Assembly (NCBI GenBank): GCA_005406025.1
Contig: BGZK01001451.1
Span: 62,001-126,000 of the forward strand
Source of the DNA: Eumeta japonica
Lineage: Eukaryota > Arthropoda > Insecta > Lepidoptera > Psychidae
DNA length: 64,000 nucleotides
Reading direction: 5' to 3'
The notes beneath the pieces were generated by a model, which saw only the letters and a list, made by a program, of their open reading frames with translations, was not told where the DNA came from and searched no databases. Shown here one piece after another: positions 1 through 11,405 of this stretch (the stretch's first letter is position 1; each line of letters opens with the position of its first letter). The translations under genes and the position numbers were made by a program.

Positions 1-240
1 CATGAAAATATGCTCTTTTGTTGATGCATTTTTGTTTATACTAGCTTATTAGTAATAGTCGACATACTTATCTGTTTTTCTAGTTATAGGCCACTAAAGT
101 TCTTATAACTGTTTTATGCGGAATACATGGAAAAAGTGTAACAATATACTTTGTTCATTTGTAGTGCGTTTCTTAGTAATAATGGCTTCGGAACCCTTTA
201 ATGAGCATGGGCCGAGATGCTCTTGACCAGTTTTTTTTTT
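1..240 (+). repeat. Dispersed repeat, copy A (left edge cut by window)
   Basis: This stretch matches 38479-38675 along its length. Shared blocks include a 'catgaa..atacgctcttttg'-like start, 'cta gttatagg', 'gtaataatggcttc' and an '(a)gcatg..' block ending in a T-run. Both copies have the same orientation and are diverged. I infer an interspersed transposon-derived repeat of unknown class; the copy probably continues left of the window. Confidence 0.6.
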
Positions 241-777
241 ATATTTACTGCAGCCATAATACAACCTAGTGTCGACTGACTATAATTCATATTCATATCA
301 AAATCGCTTATGGAGCGACCTTCATTTTTAACACTCGTGATGGCTCTTTTGATGATATTGAAAAAATATGATTCATAATAAAATTAATTTATTGATCCTA
401 TTTTCAATGAATATCATAAACTTCAGAGTTGAGCTACGGGCGGAAATCGTATAAAGCGATCGATTGATTGATCGAATATCGACAATAAACATAAAAAAAT
501 AATTGCGTAAACCACTGCCAACATGTCTCCATCGGAATACCTTTCGATACGGACTGGGATATATCGATTCATTCGACCGCTACGTATCGATTTATAAAAC
601 CGTTCGCAACCGATCGCACATTTCACCACATATGCTTGATCTGAACCATCGATGGCATTGATCAACGTCCATCGACCCGGCTATCTAGATGCACCTTTCA
701 ACGTTATAAATAATTGTGTCGATAACCGTTTAACAGATTGAAATTTAGATTCTCTAGATCTGTCTATCTCGAACAAT

Positions 778-957
778 GCTTACGAAAAGAAAGGTGATCG
801 TGAATAATGGTTTGCATGGCTGCTGATCCAACACCCAGTTCTCGCTCAAAGTGGTATACGCGTAATTCTTCGATTTTCGCGAACCAATTTTTCAACTGCT
901 TTAACATTTTCTTCAGTGACTACAGTTGGCGGCCGAACTGTCCTCTCTTCGACTTCA
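778..957 (-). pseudogene. mariner transposase fragment (N-terminal helix-turn-helix part)
   Basis: Read on the minus strand this encodes 'VTEENVKAVEKLVRENRR' followed, after a stop and frame slip, by 'ELGVGSAAMQTIIHDHLSFR'. That is the spacing and wording of the second helix-turn-helix region of mariner-family transposases, just before the conserved WVPH-type linker. No catalytic DDD residues are visible on either side, so only a short relic survives. It is not a functional gene. Confidence 0.7.
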
Positions 958-1029
958 AAGCTTTTCCATCCTTTTTAACACGCTTTTCTAAGCTTGGGTT
1001 GTATCTATGTATCAGTGGGGAGAGGTGAG

Positions 1030-1318
1030 AAAAATATTTAATTCTTAAAAAATTGTCAACATTAAACATTATTAATAAAAATAAAACTATTACTTACCGA
1101 GCTCTGTAACGCCCTCTGGTATAACGCGGAGATATTTCATTCGCCACTTTTGGCATACTTGAAATCAACGATAGAATACAAACGGAAGACTTCGAGCATG
1201 CATAAAAGCAGCTTTGAAAAAAGTTAATGAAGTAGTTGCCTTTAGTCGAATTTATAGCAGCGCAGTGGATAAATGAATTAAATGAGATAAAAAAAGCTAT
1301 TTAAATTCTAGTGGTAAT
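1030..1318. other. Gap, AT-rich, no gene seen
   Basis: This stretch separates the mariner scrap from the hAT relic. It may be the 3' flank of the hAT element. I looked for a terminal inverted repeat matching 3000-3700 and did not find a convincing one. Confidence 0.4.
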
Positions 1319-2983
1319 CTACGATTTTTTCTTGAGAAAATGAGCTAATACCAAGTCATAAAAATTTGGCTTACTTTTGATTTGAAACAGTAAATGTTTT
1401 TCTATAGATAACAACGCGAGATCTGAAAGCCTTTGTTCTGTCTGGCTATTCTTGAGATACGTATGAATGCGTTTGAGAGCTGAAAAAGATCGTTCCGCGG
1501 CCGCAATTGTTATCGGAAGGGTTAAACAGATATTACTTAAGCTTAAAATTTGAGGAAATGTATCTTTTAAGATATCTTTTTGTAAATGCAAAAATAACTC
1601 GTACACATCTAATCCTTTAAGCGAGGGAGACGAATATAATACTTTTAACTCATTTTTTAATGCATTTATGTCAAAATTCGAGGAAATAATAAATTTAAAT
1701 TATTTAGTTTATCCTCAGGAAATGTACGTTCGAATAAATCATATTTAGACTTACTTAGTAAATCTAAAAACGACAAATTGCTTAGTGAACTATATCTGGT
1801 TTGAATTTGATTTTTAACATTATCTACAATTTCGATGAAAATACGTTTATACTCGCGTTTTAAGTCTGATTCTGAGCTAAACAGACGTCGGCGTCTTCGT
1901 GGAGGCTCACTTATATCAGTGACACTGTCGTAAATTTCGTCAAACTTATTAATGTACGCCGCCCTGAGCACCCGACATCACAGCGGCCCCATCATACGAC
2001 TGACCGACTAATTTTTCTTTACAATTAAACTGATCTATGAACTCTAATATACTTTGCGATAACTGATCTGCTCCACGTTCTAAAGTTACATCGAAAAAAC
2101 CTACAAATCTCTTCGATCCCCGTCTTAGTCAAATAGCGGAATATGACAGACATTTGCTCTCGATGGCTAATATCAGGTGTTTCGTCGGCTATAACCGACA
2201 CGAATTTCGCAAAGTTAATTTCTGATTTAATTTCATCTCTAATGACCTGAGCTATGGACTTTATTAAATCGTTCTGAATATCGCTCGAGAGACCAGAGAA
2301 CACAGAGTTCTGAGTTGAGGAACATTGCTCTAAATGCATATCTAATACTGAATCATATGTTTTTAAAACAACAAAGTTTCTATGTAATTACTGCGATTAT
2401 CTGATGTTAATTTTTCGTCATGGCCGCGAAACGATAGCTCTTGCCTTCCTAATAAAATGATGGTGTCTATAAATCGCTTCATTAAATTACGGTTTCGTTC
2501 TACTTTTTTATTATATGCCTCGAAAGAGTTCCCTAAAGAAATTTCAATTCTATTAATGCCAAATTCGTGCAATGCTAAAGAACTACGAATATGTTTTTCA
2601 GTTTGTAAGTGTTTTTTCGAAGAATTAGTAAAATTATTTATATCTACAAATCCTGTACTACTCCAAACGCTACTTGATTTTGAAAATAATAAACAAGGAA
2701 AACAATACATTCTATTATGCTTACAACTGCCAGTCAACCAAGTAAATTTTTCGTAAAATGAAACGTGGAAATGCTTACAAAAACCATCTTTACGTTTATA
2801 ATCTATTTTCATATTAGGTTTAGCACGATCTAACTCGATAATTTTCTGTTTTTGCTGAAACGTTAATTTTGAAAAAGAGTTTTCGCTTTGTAATAGAAAA
2901 TCCGTAGTGCAGCATTCAATTGCTAAGAGTGCCATTATAAAATCGAAAATAAAAAAACATTTACTGAATAAATAGAATAACAA
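1319..2983 (-). pseudogene. hAT transposase relic, ZMYM1/DUF4371 type
   Basis: Four broken minus-strand frames lie in the order expected for a ZMYM1-like hAT transposase. At 2363-2983 is the N-terminal TTF-type zinc-finger region (C, H and 'YCFPCLLF' residues, then 'KHLQTEKH'). At 2025-2339 is the start of the RNase-H-like core with 'SVIADETPDISHREQMSV', where the acidic residues fit the first catalytic Asp. The frame at 1666-1971 is less conserved. At 1319-1606 is the C-terminal hAT dimerisation region with 'ITIAAAERSFSALKRIHTYL'. Frameshifts and stops between the frames show it is dead. No target-site duplication was identified. This is the oldest-looking large element at the left end. Confidence 0.85.
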
Positions 2984-3700
2984 TCAATTCGTCTTAAATA
3001 CCACTACACTAATTCGTATTATATAAATTCAATTACACTCATAACGCTTCTATACTTAATTCGACACGCGAATGATGCTATATGCAAAACCGTTTTTTAT
3101 TCGGGTATAATCGGAAATCTCCGCTGATCGAAACGCATTATTATTTACATAATGATGTATAACACAAGAATCCGCAACCGAATATAACACCTAAGAGTTC
3201 ACGTTAAAGGTGAAATTATGTTCCACGAATTACAATTGCGTCATTTCGTTGTCAAAGCGAAACTCGCGATTAACCGAGTTGCAAGCTCCCGTTCCCCCCG
3301 TTCGCCCGCGGCTTGCGACCCGCAGGCTCGCGGGCCGAGGCGACGCCATAACGCTATAATACAACTGAATATGGAAGACTCAACATTTCACAATGATTAC
3401 GACGATTGCGAACATTCTGAATTTGATCGTCTAAATAACTCGGTTGCTTTCGAGTTATTTGAAGTGTTTTTTATATAGGGCTTACGTTACTAACGTAAGA
3501 AGGCTGGATATTATTTACAATAATTATTGAAAATTAAAAATAATTTTAAGTGCCTGTATACTAAAAAGCAATAATTTATTTATTTATGAATTATGCATAT
3601 TAAATATTTTATGAAAGGGAAGCCGATAAGAATCGAGTTCTTAGAAGCCGTACCGCCCCATTGACCTATATGTATACTATAGGTCAATGTACCGCCCCTA
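2984..3700. other. Gap: upstream flank of the hAT relic with a CG-rich patch
   Basis: No gene is visible. About 3255-3355 is unusually GC-rich for this window and contains complementary 'cccgcg'/'cgcggg' blocks. This could be the 5' end or promoter region of the hAT copy on the minus strand. At 3481-3499 there is a short palindrome, 'cttacgttactaacgtaag'. Around 3669-3696 'cattgaccta..taggtcaatg' forms another. Confidence 0.4.
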
Positions 3701-3920
3701 CTATGTATGTAACGGAATCTTTATGCTTAATTTTCACCAATTTCAAGAAGTCTGATTAATTTGAAATTTTGCATACTTATCAAGGACCGCCTTATTAGAA
3801 CCGCCAGAATTAATATAAGCTTGAGTTGTATGTATCTATGTATGTAACGGAATCTTTGAGCTTAATTTTCACTAATTTCAAGAAGTCTGATTAATTTGAA
3901 ACTTTGCATATGTATCAAGA
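3701..3920 (+). repeat. Two direct copies of an 84-bp repeat, 135 bp apart
   Basis: Copy A starts at 3701 and copy B at 3836. Each begins 'ctatgtatgtaacggaatct', continues through '..cttaattttcac(c/t)aatttcaag' and ends near 'gcata..tatcaag'. They differ at only a few positions. The motif resembles a repeat often seen in lepidopteran non-coding DNA; that resemblance is from memory, not from a search. Confidence 0.75.
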
Positions 3921-4022
3921 AGCAATGACAATACAATAATTTGATAAGTTTATCCTCTTATCCTGATCAGGATCGCCAGGATCGAATAATTTCGTCACGT
4001 ATCGTCTGCGTGAGAGCAAGTG

Positions 4023-4078
4023 GCTTATTATTGTTACTAAATTCTATTTTGTAATAGAATTTAGTAACAGTAATAAGC
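4023..4078. repeat. Hairpin, 26-bp arms, 4-bp loop
   Basis: Left arm 4023-4048 and right arm 4053-4078 are reverse complements with one mismatch ('ttattattg' against 'cagtaataa'). The loop is 4 bp. It may be a snap-back remnant of a short inverted-repeat transposon. No gene overlaps it. Confidence 0.85.
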
Positions 4079-4618
4079 GTTATTAATAATTCAACTATTG
4101 TTGTATTGTTAAAAATTACAAATTTTTACCAATCAACCGAACTAAAAAGTGAAAAATAAATATAGTTGCTCTATGTAAGAAAAATATGGTACAAAGCGCC
4201 CCACGCTTTTTCCACAATAATACTAGTAGTTTTCGTTATTGTTCATTATTTTTTTGAGTTCATATTAAGGATTATTTTTCACTTTTTAGTTTAATGTGTT
4301 TTAAAAGCGTGTTTTTTAGATTTTTGAAACTATATTTATTTTTTAAACTCAGCAATCGAATTACAAACTGTTGCTTATGAACAAGCAGAGTCTTCGAAAG
4401 TAGTATCCAAAAATTGAAAACATTCTTGGGGCTTAAAACCTTTTTTCGTAATCATAACTTAATGTGCGAAAATCCCGTCAACTGAGTTATATTGTTGCAA
4501 ACCAATTCTCGCCGAAATGAAAAATAAGTGTTTTATAGAATAATATTTAAATTCAAATATATTCCTTTTTAAATTTAACACTGAATAATCAGTATTTACT
4601 ATCGTAAATTATACAAGT

Positions 4619-4668
4619 AATTATACACTATCAGTACTTATTATCGTAAATACTGATAGTGTATAATT
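4619..4668. repeat. Hairpin, perfect 18-bp arms, 14-bp loop
   Basis: Left arm 4619-4636 (aattatacactatcagta) is the exact reverse complement of 4651-4668. It lies 570 bp from the hairpin at 4023-4078, but the arms are unrelated in sequence. Confidence 0.85.
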
Positions 4669-5127
4669 TTCCAGTATCAAATTATCGAGTGAAGAGTATC
4701 TTATTGTTTTTGGCATACCCCTTGTATTTATTAAAAACCAATCAGAACTTTTAATCATGGTAATTAATCAGAAGTATTTAATATAATACGATTTAATATT
4801 TAGAAGAGTTTGAATCTAAATTTTCTTCTGTTTGCCTGCTCTTTATGCCATCAAGTGAGTCACTGAACGGGTTTTAATGATTTTTTTTACAGTTTAATAA
4901 CTTCGGACACGACTCAAAGTTTAAAACACGTTTTATGATTTGTGTAACTCAATTTCGTCATGAATTTGTACGAAATTACGACCAAAGCTAGTTGCTAAAC
5001 CATCCCAACTTTAGGTAATTTGCGAGTACGAACTTACACAAAATTATTATTAATATTTGACAACTAAGATTCATTACTAGCAATTTCCCGTCCTCTTTAC
5101 TGCACATAAATTAAAATTCAGCTACTT

Positions 5128-5235
5128 GTGATTATCCGATTCCGGTCCCACTCTCGATCTCGACCTCGGTCCTACTTTCCATTCCAATGCTGGTTTCGAT
5201 GCCAATCTGGGTCGTTCCTTGTATATTGCTACCAT
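5128..5235 (+). repeat. Period-6 pyrimidine-rich repeat ('ttccgatcccga'-like)
   Basis: The stretch is built from degenerate 6-mers of the form 'ttcgat/cccggt/cactc'. Similar blocks occur at 21180-21300, 21530-21680, 22170-22250, 22440-22510, 28530-28640 and 56870-57000. Open frames across these blocks (for example 5128-5424) are by-products of the repeat, not genes. Confidence 0.65.
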
Positions 5236-5580
5236 TTTTCTAGTATTTCGTTTTCGGAGATTAGTCCATACAAACAAACAAATGAAAAAGAGAAAAAATT
5301 TTTCGTCTTTGTGTATAGTCTACCATTTGCGTTAATATATATTAATACTGTATTTCAATTTTTGTCAAAATTGATCAAGATGTTCTTTAGTTTTACGAGG
5401 ACAAACAACCAAACTAACAGATAAATAGGAGTTTCAAAAACGATGAAAATCGAGTAAAATGCGTATTACAACGAATATATTTCACAAAATTTTAGAAAAA
5501 CAGTTATATACAGACAGTCCACAGATTTTAGTATATGTTAGAATAAATAAGCATACATTGGTGGAATATTAATAAAAGGC

Positions 5581-5727
5581 CAAATTTTAAGCACCACCCG
5601 AAAGCAACGAACTTGCATGAACAGATTGATGAATGTTAGTGAAGCAAGAGATATATGCAAAGATCGTAGTATGTGGAAATCTATAGTCTCTGGATTTCTG
5701 CCTACCCTTTTAGGAAATAGGTGTTAC
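5581..5727 (+). pseudogene. RTE-like endonuclease-reverse transcriptase, C-terminal tail fragment
   Basis: Frame 1 from 5581 reads 'STTRKQRTCMNRLMNVSEA' then 'RDICKDRSMWKSIVS' and 'LLGNR'. This matches the very C-terminus (arginine-rich, '..ACMKRLM.V.EA..VC.DRS.W...VSAYP..K') of an endonuclease-reverse transcriptase common in lepidopteran genomes. A second copy of the same tail lies at 35730-36112. The upstream reverse-transcriptase core is absent. Confidence 0.7.
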
Positions 5728-6209
5728 ATGATTATATTATCAATATTATAGATTTAAAACATATTCAGTGCAAGCAGTACATAAACAATGCCTAGAAAAA
5801 ATAAATTATGTACTCAGTAATAAAACGATGACAATAAAATTCGTTAGATTATTATAAACACAAAAATAAATTATAACCCATTTCACTTTAGGTTAGGACT
5901 CAACTTGACTTACTCAAATTTATTGTAGCTAAAGCCAGTCAAGTAAAATACCTAAAAGCGGGCTGTCTGTTCCTTTTAATAGCATGGTAAATGTTAGCCT
6001 TATGAATTTTGTATGATGACATCAAATTTTTTATTGATATCTTCTGACACAAATAGTTTTCGTTTTATCTGTTGCTATTTTCTGTATTCTTTGATATATA
6101 AAAAACGAAGAATCGTTATACAAAAACTTGTAAAAATAAATTATAAACTTGTTGCTTTATCATAATTACATACTTTTAGCAGCGGAGTATATGTCCATTC
6201 CATTTCCAT

Positions 6210-6428
6210 TTAAGTTGTATGGTTTTTGTCTTTTAACTTTGGTATCCATTCTTTACCCTGTTCTCGTAGTTCCTTGAGTGCTTTTTTCGTGCCTCCTGTC
6301 CTGCTAATGTGATTTTGTAGTATTTTCATTCTTCTGGCTTTTCTGTCTCTCCTCATATTTTTGCGAATCTGTTTGCCAAAGTTAGAGTTTTCTTTTCGGT
6401 TTTCTTTATTATCACATTTATAATACAC
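6210..6428 (-). pseudogene. Possible RTE-like retrotransposon linker fragment
   Basis: A 72-residue minus-strand frame contains 'IRKNMRRDRKARRMKILQ' and 'KEWIPKLKDKN'. It is lysine/arginine-rich and resembles the linker between the endonuclease and reverse-transcriptase domains of RTE-like elements ('..RRD.R....L.KLKD..G'). It has no catalytic motif. The resemblance is modest, so the class is tentative. Confidence 0.4.
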
Positions 6429-6429
6429 A

Positions 6430-7740
6430 GATTATTTTAATGATATTGTAACACCTCATTAATTTGACTACATAATAAAATTGGCAAAAGTGTGGAGCCA
6501 CCACAGAGCACCTTTATATAACCACACTAATTACAAGTAATGTGATGATGGTGGAAGTGAAAATTCTTGAACTTAGAAATATAATTATAAATAAAATTTT
6601 AAATCTTTAAATTTACTTATATAATAACTCTTCACGGATATAATTTAACTATCACAGAATATAAATGTAAGAAAAACATTAACAATCACAAAACACAATG
6701 ATAAATATTAATTGCACAATGCGTGGTACCCCAACTGTTTAAATATAGCATGTTTACATATATAATTCGCGCGTACGCGATACTATATTATTCTATAGTT
6801 TTGTACCGTTATCTATATATCGCCCTCTTTTGCTCCACTCCCATAGTCGCGAAATGTATGGCGCTCTTTCTCCTTTTCTTTATGTTAAATCTTTCTTCTC
6901 TTTCAAATAACGACGTGTGCATTGACGCATCCTTCAAATTTCACACTCAAATCTTGTCCAATTATTGATTATTGAACCTCCCCTTGATTTTCACTTTAAA
7001 AACTCAGTTTTTTTAAAAGAAAAGCGTTCAGTTTTTCATATTCATAAGGTTTTCATGTGTTTTTTTCAAAAATAAATTAGTCTCATTAACACTTAAAACT
7101 TCAATACTATGCCGTTATTTAACGGGTTTCAAAAGTGAAAAACCAAAAGAGATTTTTTAATTCGAAAATATTTTTTTGTTCTTAAAAACCAATAATAATT
7201 ATTTAGAAAAATAAATTACTTTTCCATACAAAGTGGGCAATATCAATTAGTATATTGACTTTGAGTAGTTACCTGTTATAATGAATACTGACAACTCAAA
7301 AGACATATACACATTACCTGTGGCAATATAAAATTTAGCGATAGCTCTGTCAAAGCGCGAATTGATATCGAGTATTGCCATTCCAGCGACTTTATCATTA
7401 GATCTAGCGAATTTTAAAAAGTGAAAATGGTAAAAATATTACACTTACTGGAAAAAAAAATATTTAGCGACTTCTAGCTACTTTTTGATCCATACGATTA
7501 GCAACAATTTTTTAAGTCAAATTTGGGAATTAGCAAACATCTGCAGTAATATTTTTTTTTTATTTAACAGAATTATGATTATTTCCAGTATCGCTAGCAT
7601 AGAATACATAAATAACTTAGAAAATATGAGGCACTAGAAAAAAAATAAGCTATTGAATGGGTAAGAGATGCTGAAATAATCCAAAGTTGATAAGATAAAA
7701 ACTTAGATATTTTGTTGCAGCAATAGCGGATTATTCACTT
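6430..7740. other. Gap, AT-rich, no gene seen
   Basis: There are only short chance frames. The stretch includes 'gtgtggagccaccacagagc' near 6490 and a mixed-composition patch at 6760-6960, possibly transposon-derived. I see no coding continuity or terminal repeats. Confidence 0.4.
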
Positions 7741-7744
7741 CGTT

Positions 7745-8062
7745 GGTTGGAGTCCATTTAACGAAGTTCCCATTAGTTTTTGGGCTATAGTTTTAACGTA
7801 TAAAAAGAACAGCTGTCGTGAATTATGCGATTTTGCGATAACCCTCTTTATCATTGCCACAATGCAAGTGACAAAGATAAGTAATGTAGAAGCAGAAAGG
7901 GTGTTGAGCGCGTTTAATATCGTATAGAATACGCTTAGCAGCAATATAGTACGATAAAAGACTTTAAATCCGCTACTAATCAGTAATCAACTAAAGATTA
8001 AAAACATGAAATGCTTAACTTATGATCTTCCAGACGATATGGTAAATCAAATGAGAAAACCA
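7745..8062 (+). pseudogene. hAT transposase C-terminal relic (second family)
   Basis: Frame from 7745 reads 'FWAIVLTYKKNSCRELCDFA', then 'ISNVEAERVLSAFNIV' before a stop codon, and after a frame slip 'NPLLISNQLKIKNMK'. The order FW.....KNS, then S(N).EAER.LS..N.VK, is the hAT dimerisation domain near the transposase C-terminus. Stops show it is dead. It reads on the plus strand and differs in wording from the ZMYM1-type relic at 1319-2983, so it is a separate family. The opposite-strand frame at 7735-7944 is a shadow. Confidence 0.7.
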
Positions 8063-8064
8063 AC

Positions 8065-10490
8065 CAAACTAAACCAAACGCAAACTAAAACAAAAAGCAA
8101 ATAATACCATGCAGAGGCTTCAACTTTTGCTCTTAAAAACATAACTGAAGATTCTTAAAATCCGGATGACATCATAGTTCATTCTGAAATTTGTGTGAAA
8201 AGGATTAATAAAGCCATTCAAATGTTGATTAATTTTTAAATAGAAACAGAGTGATATTGTAAGTAATACGTTCTTATTAATTAGACGCATCCGTTTTGTT
8301 TTTTAGACATATTTTTTCAAATACTTGGCATTCTTATTTCCTATGTAATTCAATTTATTAGCAAAATTAGACAAATAATATAATTCATGATTATTGGCAA
8401 AGTGACAGTGGCCTAGCAACATCTAGCGAATGCTTGAAACATATTTTTTTCCATATCCAGCAGAATTTATGAGATCATCTAGGGGCTTTCCAAATACCAT
8501 AACGGCAACACTGTTGATGTCTATTATATGTAATCTGTGATCTTGGGTCAAAGCGAAATCGATGTCTAAATGGTGTGTTTTGAGAATTTGAAATGACCTA
8601 CATATTGTAAATAAGAACATTAGTATGACCCAATGTTATATAAAATCTTAAAAGGATTTCTATTTATATAAACATTTGAACCTTTATAAGTGTTCATTGA
8701 AATGGAACATAATGAGGAATTAGGTATGATTATTACGGAAACATTTCCTTCATTAACATAATAGAAATAAATTTTATCAAAAGCACATAATTTTAGTTGG
8801 ATAAATGGACATCTTTTCATATGCCATCTGTATATCCGATTTCAATTCTTTATATTGAATTTCAATTTACCTATCAAATTTATGGAATTAAATTTGGAAT
8901 TAAAAATAAAACAAATGAAAGGTAGGTACTACTTCTGAATTATGGTTGTCAAAAATAGAACAACCATAATTCAGATTTATTTAATGTAATAAACCTATTA
9001 ATCTAGGAAAGCTGCTTGTTGATCATAACTTAGGAACAAGTTTTGTTTGATCAGTTTAATTTATGATTTAAGAGGATTCCCAACTTCAAATCAAAAATAC
9101 ACAATTTCTTGTGATTTTTCATCTTCTTGAATACTTTAAATTTATTTTTTCTGAGGAAGAAATGATTTGTAGTTACCAAACATTTTGCAAGAATTTCTAA
9201 GTCAACATCAATTTATACAGTAGCATATTATGTACGTAGATGACATTATCGTGGCTTAATTATCAGTATTCTATATATAACATTTTAGTGTTTATCTATA
9301 TATTTATGCATGTATTGCCACCCATCCCGATTCTGCTGGAACAGTCTTGATTTTGCATTGCTTTGATATTGTGATGTGCCCCACAAATTACCAACCTTGT
9401 CTTAATTTTCAATTAATAAAACGCAATTGAATTAATCTCTAATGGAAATAATTTATTTTCTAAGAAAATGCATGAGAGAAAAAAAACAGCATCCACACAC
9501 TTTTGTATTAATTATGTACCAGTTATGACCATGTTTTTATTATTTTGCCTTTGGTTAACTTTTATGATTCTTTTCCCGATCCCCTCTCAGTACATACAAT
9601 ACAAAGCGTTTAGTTGCCTATACCCCACAAATTTGCGCAGTGAACTTAGTTGTATTACATAAACTTGCATGCTGCATGTGCATGCTAATTTACAAAGATT
9701 TGATGGATGGTATTGTTTAATTATGAAAATACTTTGTAATTTTCCTTCGATTTTAGGATTTGATATAGGATAGTCAATCAATGATAATGTGCAAAATGGG
9801 TTACAAAAGCAAATGTAACTATATAGTCGCGATAGCAAACAACTAGATCAACATCAAAATGATCAAAATGTGTTGTATCTCGTGGGCATATCTGTTTTGA
9901 ACACTTGTGTTATTCTAGTAATTTCCTTAATAATGCTTAAATAGACTATTCTAATTTTTTTATGAAAATTACATCACAGAGATTATTATACTATTTAATG
10001 TGCTTTTTGTGACTGCATACTCTTTAATTTCCTGCTTCAGTGCTATTCAATACAAAGCACATGTTGGCACTGGCATCTAACTGAAATCAGTATCTGTTTT
10101 TAATTATTGAAAACCTCTGCTCGCATACATTTGTTGTAGAATACAAAGTTAGTAATGTATAGCAATTTCTCGAAGTTTTGGTAAAGAAATTGCGTTTTTG
10201 CTCCAAAAATCTTTAAGATGTATTCCTATCTCGAATGTATCTTTCATGCTGATCCATTGTTCAATATTAGCGATAAATTAGAAAATTTTAATGTACAAAT
10301 ATATTTTTTTGTGCCGTGCAACTTCAAATTTCCTGACCCAAATTGAATGTTAAATCTATTAATTGTGTGAAAAATTGACCAAATAAGCAAAAAGTATTTA
10401 CAATCTGGCCTCACAGAATTAATCCAGCAACTCTTTGTACTAGTTGGTCCATGGATCGCTGGTAGTCCCTGGAATCACTGATCTAGAGTA
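8065..10490. other. Gap of 2.4 kb, AT-rich, no gene seen
   Basis: It contains a hairpin (8935-8974) and a 'cagtggcctagc' string at 8406 that resembles a hAT end but has no partner. Two adjacent minus-strand frames at 8423-8820 are not recognisable. I see no splice-flanked coding segment. Confidence 0.45.
8935..8974. repeat. Hairpin, perfect 15-bp arms, 10-bp loop
   Basis: Left arm 8935-8949 (ctgaattatggttgt) is the exact reverse complement of 8960-8974. No other feature is attached. Confidence 0.8.
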
Positions 10491-10492
10491 AC

Positions 10493-10568
10493 ATGTCTGT
10501 GTCACTCAATATAGACACGTCTCATGCAGACTTTATGAATAAATATAAAAATGTCATAGTAGTCCCAT
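10493..10568 (+). CDS. Candidate first coding exon of RNF146 (speculative)
   Basis: An ATG at 10493 with A at -3 opens 25 codons and one extra base, followed by GTAAGC at 10569. That leaves phase 1, exactly what the RING exon at 11406 requires (it begins with two bases of a split codon). The peptide has no recognisable motif, and RNF146 N-termini are poorly conserved, so phase and position are the only support. A different upstream exon is equally possible. Confidence 0.2.
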
Positions 10569-10750
10569 GTAAGCCAAAATGCTAGTTCCATGCATACCTT
10601 TAGCAATAAGAAATAAAAAAAACATGATGTAAATAAAAAAAAAATTTAATTTTTTTTTTTTCAAACATCTTGTGTATCCAGTTTAAAAAAAAGAGCAAAA
10701 TAATATATCCACTTCTTTACTTTAAAGAAACAAACTTATTGCTAATATTA

Positions 10751-11248
10751 CAGTGGAATCTTAATAACTCGAACCTCGTTAAGTCGAAATCCTCAGTAAG
10801 TCAAAAAAAATTGCCATTCCCTTCTGATGAACCCCTAAATATGCGGTATCTCGAATTATTTAGACTTTGTAACTCGAACAAAATGTTATTTCCCTACGAA
10901 GTATTGATAATACATATTTATACTCTATAACTCGAATTTCAAAAAGGAGACTCCATAAGTCGTAGTTGGTAAAATATAATGCCGTCTTACTTGGAATTCC
11001 CTGAAATAATAGCAATAAATTCCAAAATGAATGTTCGAGTTCGGGGCTTCTAATCTATTGTTTTTGTCTTGTACATGTGCAATGAATGAATACATTCATG
11101 AAACTTTCTAAGTAACACAGCTGTGAACGTTATGTTTGTTCCTTGTCGTCACAGTCAAATGTATCTCGAAGTTCTTGTTAAGTCGAAAACTCGTTAACTC
11201 GATTTTTTTTGCATTTCCCTTGACATTCAAGTTATTGAGATCCCGCTG
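10751..11248. mobile_element. pogo/Tigger-like MITE, 498 bp, TA target site
   Basis: The left end reads 'cagtggaatcttaataactc' and the right end, reverse-complemented, 'cagcgggatctcaataactt'. Both are flanked by TA (10749-10750 and 11249-11250). The 'CAGTGGAACCTCGATAACTCGAA' style of end is known from pogo/Tigger elements of the Tc1-mariner superfamily. Internal 'aagtcgaaa' and 'taactcgaa' strings repeat inward from both ends. There is no transposase, so it is non-autonomous. It lies about 160 bp upstream of the RNF146 RING exon. Confidence 0.8.
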
Positions 11249-11405
11249 TATTTGATTATTGATTAATTGAATTATTGTTTGGCTCATTAAAAACAATTGT
11301 TATTTATGCCATTTTATTTTTAATTATATATACATACATATGTCTATATTGACATAAAATGATAAGTACTAAACAACTTATAATCATGCTTTATTGCTAT
11401 TTCAG

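Noticed and set aside
3218..3478. Plus-strand frame of 86 codons
   Set aside because: A by-product of the CG-rich patch, with no domain; the first part is low-complexity Arg/Pro.
8406..8820. hAT-like 'cagtggcctagc' end at 8406 and two minus-strand frames
   Set aside because: No partner end or duplication was found, and the frames match nothing I recognise.
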